In this document: piece after piece, positions 24,210 to 33,989 of the stretch
Layout: every line of letters begins with the position of its first letter
Position numbering within the stretch: the stretch's first letter is position 1
DNA from: Gigaspora rosea
Taxonomy: Eukaryota > Glomeromycota > Glomeromycetes > Diversisporales > Gigasporaceae
Assembly: GCA_003550325.1 (NCBI GenBank)
Contig: QKWP01000031.1
Location: 175,107-239,106, forward strand
Length of the DNA stretch: 64,000 nucleotides
Direction of reading: 5' to 3'
The notes under the pieces: model-generated
Database searches by the model: none
Told to the model about the DNA's origin: nothing
The model's input: only the letters and a program-made list of their open reading frames with translations
Position numbers and translations under genes: made by a program

Positions 24210-25440
24210 CAGTCGCACCCTCCTAAGTGCACGCCCCCTAAGTGCAAACCCTCTCTATATGCAAACCATAGCTCAGTCCTGAGCTCGGGACTTAGTCACC
24301 TTCGATATTCTGCATATGCACAAAATTCTGGAGTACCAAACATAATACGTATTCCCCGTAAATGCATACACGTGACCAATATTAAAAACTGACCAATCAT
24401 AACACATATCATAGCTTGCTTAAAATTCCCACGATTATTATGTTAAAACCGTTTTTAACTGATTTAACATAAGAAAAATCAATTTCAATTCCAATCTCTA
24501 AATTGAACTTGATCACTAGCGTCATCTTCACAGAGTAAACTTTTTGAAATTTTAATATGTGCATATCTGATACATACGTACAGTATTATAGTATTAAATG
24601 CACACTAAATAGGTTTAAATTATTTGCATTATACAGTATTCACATTAATTTAGTACGTGAGTATAACAGATAAAAATCATTTAACGTATTAAATAAGTAA
24701 TTAAAATAAGCTATTCAAGATTTATGATTTGATTATTTAATTTCTTTTTATTCGCATCAATTAGTGTGTGAGTATAACAGATAAAGATCATTTACATATT
24801 AAGCTAAGTAATTCAAATAAGCTATTCAAGTTTATGTTTATTTACTATTTAATTTTTTTTTATTCACATTAATTTAGAAAGTAAGTATAAAGATCATTTA
24901 CGTATTAAACTAAGTAATTACAATTCAAGTTCGTGTTTATTTACTATTTAATTTTGCAATAATTTAGTGGGTGAGTATAAAGATCATTTATGTATTAAAC
25001 TAAGTAATTAAAATTCAAGTTCATGTTTATTTACTATTTAATTTCTTTTTATTCGTATTAATTTAGTCGGTGATATAAAGATTAAACTAAATAATTAAAT
25101 TCAAGTTCATGTTTATTTACTATTAATTACTTTTTATTTGCATTAATTTAGTTCGTAAGTATAAAGATTATTTATGTATTAAACTAAGTAAGTAAAATAA
25201 GCTATTCAAGATGTTTATTTACTATTTAATTTTTTTACTATATAAATTTTTTCTTATATTAACTTGGATTTTTATTACAGTATATGAATTATTAATTTTA
25301 TAAATTCATATTCTCTAAATGCATATTTATATCCGATTTCTAAGGCATGCATTTAGAGAGGATAATTCTATAAATGCATACCCTCTCTAAGTGCATAATT
25401 ATGACCGGCCCCAAAAGCATGCACTTAGGGGGTGCGACTG
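24210..25440. mobile_element. Tc1/mariner-like TIR element filled with 110-bp tandem repeats
   Basis: The left end CAGTCGCACCCTCCTAAGTG and the inverse of the right end, CAGTCGCACCCCCTAAGTGC, define the element, with TA on both sides. From 24640 to 25235 the interior consists of about six tandem units of roughly 110 bp (core AAGATCATTTATGTATTAAA, then CTAAGTAATTAAAATTCAAG). Second inverted blocks (CTCTCTAAATGCAT) sit inside the right end. No transposase is present. Confidence 0.75.
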
Positions 25441-25856
25441 TAGATCACATTTGATTTTTGTTTTTTATGATTAGTAAAGTTTTTTTGTTAAGGCTTTTTA
25501 TTGTTTTTTATTGGGATGACATAAGATTTTAGCAAATTTAGGTTTTATAAATATTAGTAAATAGGATATATTGAAGTAGTACTATGGAGACTATGGTGGA
25601 ATAAATTAAAAAAAACTAATGCATAACAAAATATAATAAGTAATAATTATGCGATTATTTACTATTTTTCATACTGCAATGCTTTTGATTGGTAGAATCC
25701 AAAAACATGTCTGAATTGTAAGAAAAAATTGCAATATTTCATTTATTTTAATGACTACTTTTCAAGAGAAATATATATACAAAGTTAATTTTGTTCGCTT
25801 TAACGATTGAGTTTCAAAAAAATGTATGTATAATTAATATAAAGGGTTATTTAAGA

Positions 25857-26152
25857 TGTGCAAATGCATAGCTATGCACCCCTTTAAGTTTCTAAAATTT
25901 TACTAGAATAATCCCTATTGCAATTTCAAAATTTTATTATAGTAACCCTAATGCACTTTTAACAAAAAATGCTCCTCTTACGATGATACCTTTAAATTCT
26001 AAATTTAATTCTAATTCTACTTCTAACCAACTCTGACTATAACCCTAACTCTAATCCTAATTATTGTTTGTATTTGTTACTATGGGTGCACAGCTGTCCT
26101 AATTATTGTTTATATTTGTTTTTATAGAGTGCACAGCTGTGCATAGTGCACA
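25857..26152 (-). mobile_element. TGCA-palindrome MITE with telomere-like words (copy B)
   Basis: The left end contains GCATAGCTATGCACCCCTTT. The right end has GTGCACAGCTGTGCATAGTG; an extra internal GGGTGCACAGCTGT at 26085 suggests a partial duplication. The interior matches copy A in reverse orientation: TGCTCCTCTTACGA, ATAATCCCTATTG, and a CCCTAACTCTAATCCTAA telomere-like stretch at 26042-26060. Confidence 0.65.
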
Positions 26153-26343
26153 AAATTAATAAATCTTTAATATAATTATTTAATTATAGTGTAATTACAA
26201 AATTTATTCTGTTCACTTTAATAATTGTGTTTCAAGGAAAGTATAACTAACTATAATTATTTGACTATTTAATAAATCACTATAGTGAGTATGTAGTTTA
26301 TTGCAGTTTGAATATGATTAATTTTTTATATTTAAATAATTAG

Positions 26344-26437
26344 ATTGTGATTACAATTACCAAAGCTAGCCAATTTATCATGAGCATCAAATACATGTTT
26401 ATGATAAATTAGCCAGCTTTAGCAATTGTATCACAAC
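26344..26437. repeat. Hairpin element (AAAGCTAGCCAATTTATCAT family)
   Basis: A left arm beginning ATTGTGATTACAATTACCAA is inverted across a short loop. Similar hairpins lie at 33679-33802 and 35183-35291, each next to an AT-rich block reading ATGCAAACCACAATA or its inverse. Confidence 0.6.
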
Positions 26438-27849
26438 TACAATAATTTAATAATAAAAAAATTTACCATAGGGGTCACAAAATTATGCAAACCACAATAA
26501 TTTTGGGATTGTATCTTAAAAGAATCTATAATTAACTGTAATTATTTAATTATTCAATAAATTACCAGTGTGAGTGTAAAATCCTGTTTACTTTAACAAC
26601 TATTTTTCAAGAAAATGTATAATTACGTGTAATCGTTTAAACATTCAATAAATTACCAAGTAAATTACCAGGGTGAGTATTATACTTTAATGATTGTGTT
26701 TAAGACAAGCATGAAGCTTAATTCTGTTTACTGTATAATTATGTTTCAAGACAATATATGATTTACTATAGTCAATTAATCATTCGATAAATCACCAATG
26801 TAAATATAAAGTTTAATTTTGTTCACTTTAACAATCATGTCTCAAAAGGAGGTATGGTTAACCTTAATTTAAATTAATGGTATGAATATGAAATCTAATT
26901 CTGATTATTTTAATAATTATGTTTAAGAGATATATTATTAACCATAATTATTTAATTGATTATTAATTATCAATATAAGTGTAAAGTTTTTGAAATAGTA
27001 GAAATCAAAGCAAAAAAATTCTTTTTGATGTATACCATGTACTATGTTTATACTTAATTTAGCACATTGATATAAGATTGATACTGATATATTATTATAT
27101 AGCATATACAAAAAAATTTTTTTGCCCAATTTTTATTATTTTGAAACCTGCAATAATTCTGTTTGTTTTAAAGGTTATACTTCAAAAATTATACTATTAA
27201 CTTTAATGATTTATTATTCAATAAATTACCAGAATAAGTATGAAATTTAATTCCGTTTCCTTTAATAATTGTGTATCAAGAGAGAGTATATATAGAATTA
27301 ACCGTGATGACTAAAATAGCAAGTAAGTTCTGTTACAGAAATTCTTATAAAAAATAATTTAAACTTTAGCCATTGTATATAGTGTATAATAATTCACTTC
27401 CACAATATAAGCAAATACCGAGTACATAATATTAAAAAATTTTCTATATCCAAAGGTGCAGATCAAATGCTAATATATACTAAATTTTAATAATTTGATA
27501 CAAAAAATTATATAGCTTGCTGCATTTGCTGATGTGTTTCTTGTTAATTTATGCAGATTGATTTTAAGAATCACCTGTCTAATCATAAACTTTATTGGAG
27601 CAATCTGCTGTATGCAGACAAAGAAAATTGGGGTATTAAATCTATTATCATAAATATATATTTATACCAGGAACGGAGTGTTATGTAATATTATAAAGTA
27701 TATGTTACTGAGGCATTTTTAATGATGTATGTTCACAAAATTTCATAACTAATTGGATAATGCACTAAACATAGTAAAAATGTGAATTTATGCGCTTAAA
27801 CATTATGAATATGCGTTGCATAGACTTTATTTATATAAATCCCATGAAT

Positions 27850-28586
27850 AAATAATCAAGGAACCACAAATATCAAGGCTATGTAATATTTACTAAAATA
27901 TGGCTCATGTGATGACTAGGGTTTCTCAAATTCAAATCAAATCAAATATTGGATTAATTTGAATTTGTTCAAATCAAATTGACCCTGATTTGAATTTGAT
28001 TTGAAGCAAATATTTGAATTTGAATTTGATTTGAATTTGAATTTTTAATAGTAATTTTCAAATCAAATCAAATATTTGTCAAATCAAATTAAATTTGGCC
28101 ATATTTGGATTTGATCAAATCAAATATAGTTAAATTTGAATTTGAATTTGATCAAATATTTGATTCAAATATTTGAAGATCAAATCAAATTGCGGAACCC
28201 TAGTGATGACCACAAATAATCAAAAAGCCACAAATATCAAAGCTAAATAATATTTGCTAAAATATGACATATGTGGTGACTGCAATATGGAAATCTCTAT
28301 GATGTGCCCACATTAAAAACGTTCTGATTGGCTTGCTTATGCATACACACAAACATAAATGTTGTTAAGAAAACATTTTTTTGCCTTATGTTGTCACGAG
28401 ATAAATTGATCTCTCTGAAGTTAAAAGTTTAATTGCACTATAAATCCCATAAATAAATAATCAAAGAGTCACAAATATCAAGGCTAAATAATATTTACTA
28501 AAATATAACTCATGTAGTAACCACAAATAATCAAAAAGCTACAAATATCAAGGCTAAGTAATATTCGCTAAAATATAACTTATGTA
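27850..28586 (+). repeat. Four copies of a 75-bp unit (ACAAATATCAAGGCTAA)
   Basis: Units with CCACAAATATCAAGGCTA, TAATATTTACTAAAATAT and ATGTRGTGRCC occur at about 27855, 28213, 28462 and 28530. Two hold hAT-like insertions at almost the same position: 27917-28202 and 28595-32133. Confidence 0.65.
27909..28210. mobile_element. hAT-like MITE of CAAAT repeats, exact 8-bp duplication
   Basis: The element 27917-28202 is flanked by exact GTGATGAC at 27909-27916 and 28203-28210. Ends are TAGGGTTTCTCAA and, inverted, TAGGGTTCCGCAA. The interior is almost only CAAAT/ATTTG words in both orientations, so the whole element can fold. It is inserted in one copy of a roughly 75-bp repeat unit that occurs four times in 27850-28590. 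Confidence 0.85.
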
Positions 28587-28594
28587 GTGGCCAC

Positions 28595-28812
28595 TAGGGG
28601 TCTTAATGGGTCGGGTTGGGTCGGGTTTGGGACTGACCCGGGTCAGACCCACTTGGATCAAAACCCGACCCGGGTCTGACCCGCCTCATGTCAAACCCGA
28701 CCCGGGTCTGACCCGCCTCATGCCAAACCCGACCCGGGTCTGACCCGCCTCATGTCAAACCCAACCCGGGTCTGACCCAACCCAGCCCAACCCGGGTTGA
28801 ACCCGGGTTAAT
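28595..28812. repeat. GGGTC/GACCC minisatellite, left hAT subterminal
   Basis: Near-perfect repeats of about 41 bp (AAACCCGACCCGGGTCTGAC plus CCGCCTCATGTC) occur four times, bounded by inverted GGGTCGGG words. The unit is full of palindromes such as CCCGGG. It is mirrored at 31968-32122. Confidence 0.8.
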
Positions 28813-29462
28813 GATGGGTGACCAACGATTGCTTATTATATTACTACCTAAAACCTATCTAAGGCCGTTTAAAGTTATTAACATCACCCCTCCACCTTCC
28901 CTTTGATGTCCCCCGTATAACTCTTTATCCGAAAGTTGTAACCTTTAACATAATCTAATAACCGGTTTTATATCCTATTCAAATAAAAGGATAACGGTTA
29001 TATCCGGATAAGATATTTATATTAAAATGCATCAATCAAATAAAGTAACTCTATATTGATCAACATAAAAAAATGATTTATGCATGAAGTATGTACTTTG
29101 TACATTCTATTCTAAAACTTACGTATTCGTCAGGTGTCATTAGTGGCCAGACAAAGCGTATTTCGGAAATAAATAAAAGTTTAAAAAATTTTATTTGTGT
29201 ACCAAAATTTTGAAATCGAAAATGAAATGGGAGTGCTTAGAGACTCCCATTTGACAAGATAAGTAAAATTTTTTTATTATGCAGATCAACAAACTATTTA
29301 ATAATAATAGAACGATATTAGAAGCAGTATCGATTAACAATAAAATAATTTATAATAATGAAGGTCATATAAATAAGTGTATTCGAATTTTAATTAAAAA
29401 ATAAATAAGATTTGATTTGTACATCTCTTATTTGATAATAAATACGTCTTCTTGTTTTATCA

Positions 29463-30065
29463 AAATAAGATTTACACAAGAAAACCCCCTAGATCACTTT
29501 GGCTGGATGAAATGTAAGGAATAATGAACAAGAAAAAAGACATTGTGTGGAGGTTGCAGAATAATGCACTCCCGTTAGGGTACCGTTTTATGCATACATA
29601 GATGGGAGTTGTCTTAATTGTCCAGAAGAAAAGCAAGCACCTCAGCATTTTGCGATAGAATGCAGTTAATTTGGAAAATAGGCTATATGTTTCTAAAGAA
29701 CTCCGTAACAGATCCAAGGCCACAAGAAATGAGGGATATCTTTACAGCTAGCAATATTCAAGATGATAGAAAAAGGAGGGTAGCATTATGGTTGCATATC
29801 AATATATCCAAGCTCGATGGGGTAACAATATTATAATGGAAGAAACTGTTAAAATAGTGCTAAAGCCAGATTACAAAAGAGTTTCAAGGTACTCATAATA
29901 GCAAGCCGAAGGAAAAGTTAGTTCAATTCTTGAACTTTTAAAATTTCTTTTAAGTTGTAGATAGGTAGTTTGTTAGTTATAATAATTATAATATGTATTT
30001 TTAAATTCTAAATAAAATACACCAATTCGCATTATAAAAAAAAAAAATAAATAAATAAGATTTAC
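29463..30065 (+). mobile_element. 5'-truncated LINE with poly(A) and 13-bp target duplication
   Basis: AAATAAGATTTAC occurs at 29463-29475 and again at 30053-30065, bracketing a fragment that ends in an A-rich tail (from about 30035). This is the hallmark of target-primed reverse transcription. The translated fragment, broken by stops and one frame change, shows DIVWRLQNNALPLGYRF, then CLNC followed by HFAIEC, a zinc-binding pattern found after the reverse transcriptase in many LINEs, then NIQDDRKRRVALWLH. Only the last 0.58 kb of the element was copied. It lies inside the hAT-like element 28595-32133, so it is the younger of the two. Confidence 0.85.
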
Positions 30066-30393
30066 GAATTTTAATTCTGAAACCCCTTATTATTATAATG
30101 TTCCGCGTCATTCTGAATTTATGTTGATTCTCAATTGGCGAATTGACGATCGAGAAAATCGAGAAAGAACACGTTTCAATTCAGAATTGAGAAATGACTT
30201 GGAACAATAATAGTATAGAATAATCCTTTTATCACGCAGCGTTCAACTTGCGCTTTTCTTATTGTATTCCGTACTGGTATGTAATAGAAAAATAAAATAA
30301 GTCTTACTCTACAGTATGTATTCATATATATAATATAATAATTGTAATTATAATACTTACAAAAAAACTGAAAGCCAGTATAAGTTTAGTGTA

Positions 30394-30566
30394 AGGCCGT
30401 TTGAAGTTGATTCTTCGGTTAACATCACTTTTCCAGGACTCTCGGGAGGGGGGAGGGGGGTAAAATGAAACGAACATATGAAACGAACATTGATTGGCTG
30501 TTCATTTTCGGGGGGAGACTTCAGCTGGGGGGTGATGTTAACCGAAAAATTAACTTCAAACGGCCT
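30394..30566. mobile_element. MITE with 35-bp inverted repeats (AGGCCGTTTGAAGTT)
   Basis: Left AGGCCGTTTGAAGTTGATTC and the inverse of the right end, AGGCCGTTTGAAGTTAATTT, agree over about 35 bp and end at AACATCAC. TA (or TAA) flanks both sides. The interior contains G runs. Isolated ends of the same family are at 28862 (left), 31255, 31690 and 58300 (right). Confidence 0.75.
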
Positions 30567-31284
30567 TAATTAATTAATTATATAATGTATCATCAGAGAA
30601 AAAGAACTTCGTACGTACGTACAATTTTTACAGCCAAAATTCTCGTGATCTAGTGATCGGATCTAAAAAATATGTATGCGATCACAGATCGGAATTTTGG
30701 GTTCCCAAGTTCCTATTGGTCGAGCAAATTTTGTCCCTCATTGAATGAAATAAATCACTACTCGGATGGCTTAAAAATTAATGTAAAAAAGTATCAATTC
30801 GAATAATTGGTTTGTAATTTTTATTTCCGAAAAAGTTAAATGTTTATTCAAACATTTCTTACTCATTAGTTCTCTAGCTCTTCAAAATCGAATAAACACT
30901 TCGGAAGCTCTATCTTCAGCAGTTTTTCTTGAATCGTTTCATTGCAAACTTAAATAAACATATATGAGAGGCAGTCAAGTAGGAGCTAAAATTTGTTCTT
31001 ATTTATTTATTTTTTATTAATTTTATGTTTTTTTTAAATTATGTTTTATTTTTTTTATTTCGTTTTTATTTTATTGTATTTTACTTTATTTTAAATTATT
31101 TTTTTATTTTAAATTATTGTTTATTTTTATTTGCCGTATAACCGCGAAATAACAACAGAGAATTATTTCGAATTTCGGCCTGAATTAATCTTAATTTAGG
31201 GTATTTTTATTTTTTTTAATTTTTACTTTTTTTATACGTTAACTGAAAAAATAGCTTCAAATGGCCTTAGATAGGTTTAGGTAG

Positions 31285-31480
31285 TAATATATAAGCAAAA
31301 TTGCCTTCCTACATTTTTAATTAACACACCAAGGTAGGTTTAGACTGTCGTTTTTTGTATTTTTCAAGGTTTTCGTTCCTCATTCTTGTTTGCTTCGCCG
31401 AAGAACATCAAATTCCTAATTTGATTGGTCAGGTTCACGTGATTCTGCTCCGCTTTAGACGTCCCACATATAGAGCTATG
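31285..31480 (+). repeat. Dispersed repeat shared with 36645-36830
   Basis: Shared words include AACACACCAAGGTAGGTTTA, GTTTTTTGTATTTTTCAAGG, TTTGCTTCGCCGAAGA and CACGTGATTCTGCTCCG, in the same orientation. TTCGCCGAA is a small palindrome. The block between, 31500-31965, is AT-rich with one MITE end (TTGACTTCAAACGGCC, about 31685). Confidence 0.6.
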
Positions 31481-32542
31481 TACATACGCCAGCCACTTTA
31501 TAAATACTTAATATATACTAGTAATATCTCATGCACGAAGTAATAAATCGAATTTATATATTGAATTTGATTTCTAAATAATGATATATTTTATTTGTTT
31601 TATTTTTTTTTCATATGTTCATTTTAACGGGAGGGCCGGGGGGCCGTTGGGGGGGAGAGGGGGGATGATGTTAACCGATAAATTGACTTCAAACGGCCTA
31701 ACTGATTTATATCGACCTATTAAATAAATATGGTAAACGAAATATTAAAATTGTGTTCTTATTTAAAATACATTAAATTTATGATGTAGACAACGGTAAA
31801 TAATATGCAAATTAAAATATTTATTATAATTGTATTTTACCCTATATTATCCTATATCATATCTTAAGTTAACAGGATACCTCAATAATTTATCTGTTTA
31901 TCAATTTTATAATTCGGATATGCGGATAGCCTAAAAGTTAACCGGTCATTGGTTTCATCCATCATTAACCCGGGTCTGACCCGACCCGGGTTTTTTCTGA
32001 CCCGGGTCTGACCCGACCCGGATTTTTTCTGACCCGGGTCTGACCCGACCCGGGTTTGATCTGACCCAACCCGACCCGGGTTGGGTCTGACCCGGGTCGG
32101 GTTGGGTCAGACCCGACCCAGCTAAGACCCCTAGTGGCCACAATATGGTATAGTAATAATTAATTTTATTGCACGTCCGTAAGGTTGTGCAAGAATGCTA
32201 GTATATTAAAAATTTGATAAAAAAAATGGCAGAGTTGCAAAATTACAACCGCAGGTTATACAGGTTTTTAATCTGAAATGCCCATAAAATTATGTTAAAG
32301 TATATACTAATCATTTAACAATAGCTTTATTGTATTGCTGACAAAAATATCTATAGTAAGCACTATGTTAAATTCAGAAATTCAAATAATTCAAAAAAAT
32401 CAATTTGTTATAAGCCTTTATTACAAAGCACATATGTACGTACATGCTAAAAAATACAAGTTTCATTCAAAAAAAAATATATATATATATATTATAAACA
32501 TATGATAAGTAAACAACAATATTTATAGTATATATCAAACTA

Positions 32543-32974
32543 ACTAATTACTATTTTTTTTTTTGTTGTTAAGGTGAGGTCATGCCTCTAACTTTATTGA
32601 GTGTATATTAATCGTTACAATATATTGCTTACAACTATTATACTATCTACTAAGTGTCGAGACTTGGACTATTTTATCCATAACCTGAACCTACCAGAGC
32701 CTACCATATTCCCATTTATACAGCTAGCCTGGTTTTGGACGTCCCTTTTCCCAACCAACAGTTAGTATTCACATGTCCGCCACTTTACCCACATTTCCTA
32801 CTATTATTACTCCCAATTTGGTGTATGTGATTCCAGGTAGGCGCTTGATGCTTCCAAATTGGTATACCTGTTTCCTTACTAGTGTACTTCTCGGGAGTTC
32901 GTATCTCAAGCCATGCAGCTGCCTCTACCGCATTGGGTAAGTATCTCAAGCCTGCATGCTGCACTAATTACTAT
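32543..32974 (-). mobile_element. SINE-like retroposon with 12-bp target duplication
   Basis: ACTAATTACTAT occurs at 32543-32554 and 32963-32974. Between them, on the minus strand, a 408-bp sequence ends in an AATAAA-containing stretch and an A tail (the T run at 32555-32563). The 5' part duplicates GCTTGAGATAC and contains GATACGAACTCC, which resembles a polymerase III B box (GWTTCGANNCC); the A box is unconvincing. No protein is encoded. Duplication plus poly(A) shows retroposition; SINE identity is an inference. Confidence 0.75.
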
Positions 32975-33083
32975 ATTTAATAACCCCAGACTATACCCAT
33001 TCTTAATAATTTTCCTGTTCCTGGTTTTGTGTAATAGCATCGTGCAGCTACCTTATTTATGTAAATCTTGCGGTTTCATAATT

Positions 33084-33362
33084 TTATGACATTTTGAGAC
33101 CAGAAACGTGACCTAGTTGCAGGCACATGCCTGCATGACCCGGTATCGACGAATTTGGGTTTACCAGCAGAATTCCAGGAATTCTGGAAATTGGAGGAAT
33201 TCGGGGAAAATCAGTGATATTAGGAATATGTGAGATATCAGCTATACAGGCATTTCGAGATATATCTGTAATTGCAGAGATATTAGCAATTCCAGCATAT
33301 AAAAATAGATTTTTATTCATTATAAATAAAGGCCGTTTGGCCCTTTGGGAAACGACATTCAA
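33084..33362 (-). other. Open frame of 92 codons, uncertain
   Basis: The frame begins MNVVSQRAKRPLF and contains an isoleucine-rich, quasi-periodic stretch (ANISAITDIS, ADISHIPNI, RIPPISRIPG). I do not recognise it. The periodicity comes from imperfect DNA repeats of about 20 bp, so it may be repeat DNA that happens to stay open. No intron signals or neighbours support it as a gene. Confidence 0.2.
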
Positions 33363-33678
33363 TTCCCACTTTGCTTTAATAACACATATATAATATATAT
33401 ATATTCTATATACGTGATTAAAAACTTGTCTTTATTAAAAAATAAGAGTACATATAACTGTTACAAAATAAAAACTATACACTTGTTGATTTGCTACTCT
33501 ACACTAAATTTTGTATAAACTATCCCGCAACTTTGCCTAACCACTCAGCCAAATCTAACACGCCTCATTTGACCCAAATTACCTCTGTACCAGTTGTACG
33601 AAACTGATCTCATGATTCATCAACAGACCCACTGATATTAGGGTTGTCAACATCTATGATTAATTTTTATATTTAAAT

Positions 33679-33802
33679 TATTGTGATTGCAATCATGATT
33701 GCAAAGCCAGCCAATTTATTATGAGTTTCGGCTCAGGCTTATAATAAATTACTAGTATCCAGCTTCAACAATCATAATTGCAATCACAATCATTTAATTT
33801 AA
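33679..33802. repeat. Hairpin element, second copy
   Basis: ATTGTGATTGCAATCATGAT at the left is inverted as ATCATAATTGCAATCACAAT at the right, with AAGCCAGCCAATTTATTAT forming the inner arm. Related to 26344-26437 and 35183-35291. It lies just outside the right arm of the large inverted repeat. Confidence 0.6.
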
Positions 33803-33989
33803 TTATAGGATTACAAAAATTATGCAAACCGCAATAAATATCTTCCCTTTTTAATTTTTATTTAAAATTATTTTATTATATATACATTAGTTGTTCTATA
33901 GTGAAAAATATTTTTAAACACTAGAGTATGAGCAGAGCATGAGCAGATCATGAGCAAAGCACAAGCAGAGCATGATGAGCAGAGCTTAG

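Larger units (their letters stand above)
25690..27500 (+). repeat. Left arm of a large inverted repeat, made of 115-bp degenerate units
   Basis: The arm is the imperfect inverse of 33990-35830. Matches run from ATCCAAAAACATGTCTGAAT (about 25699) to AAAAAATTTTCTATATCC (about 27440). Within the arm, a unit of the form TTCTGTTCACTTTAATAATT, then GTGTTTCAAGA, then ATTATTCAATAAATTACCAG recurs about eight times. A TGCA MITE (25857-26152) and a hairpin element (26344-26437) lie within it. No coding sequence. Confidence 0.65.
28587..32141. mobile_element. hAT-like element, 3.5 kb, with GC-rich ends and nested insertions
   Basis: The element 28595-32133 is flanked by exact GTGGCCAC on both sides (28587-28594 and 32134-32141). 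Ends are TAGGGGTCTTAATGGGTCGG and the inverse of TAAGACCCCTA. Both subterminal regions (28600-28810 and 31968-32122) are minisatellites of GGGTCTGACCCGACCC-type words, much richer in GC than the rest. Inside lie a LINE 3' end (29463-30065), a MITE (30394-30566) and further MITE ends. I find no hAT transposase frame, so this copy looks non-autonomous. Confidence 0.8.

Noticed and set aside
27940..28190. CRISPR-like array of regularly spaced CAAAT words
   Set aside because: No constant repeat length or unique spacers; it is the low-complexity interior of a hAT-like MITE in a eukaryotic genome.
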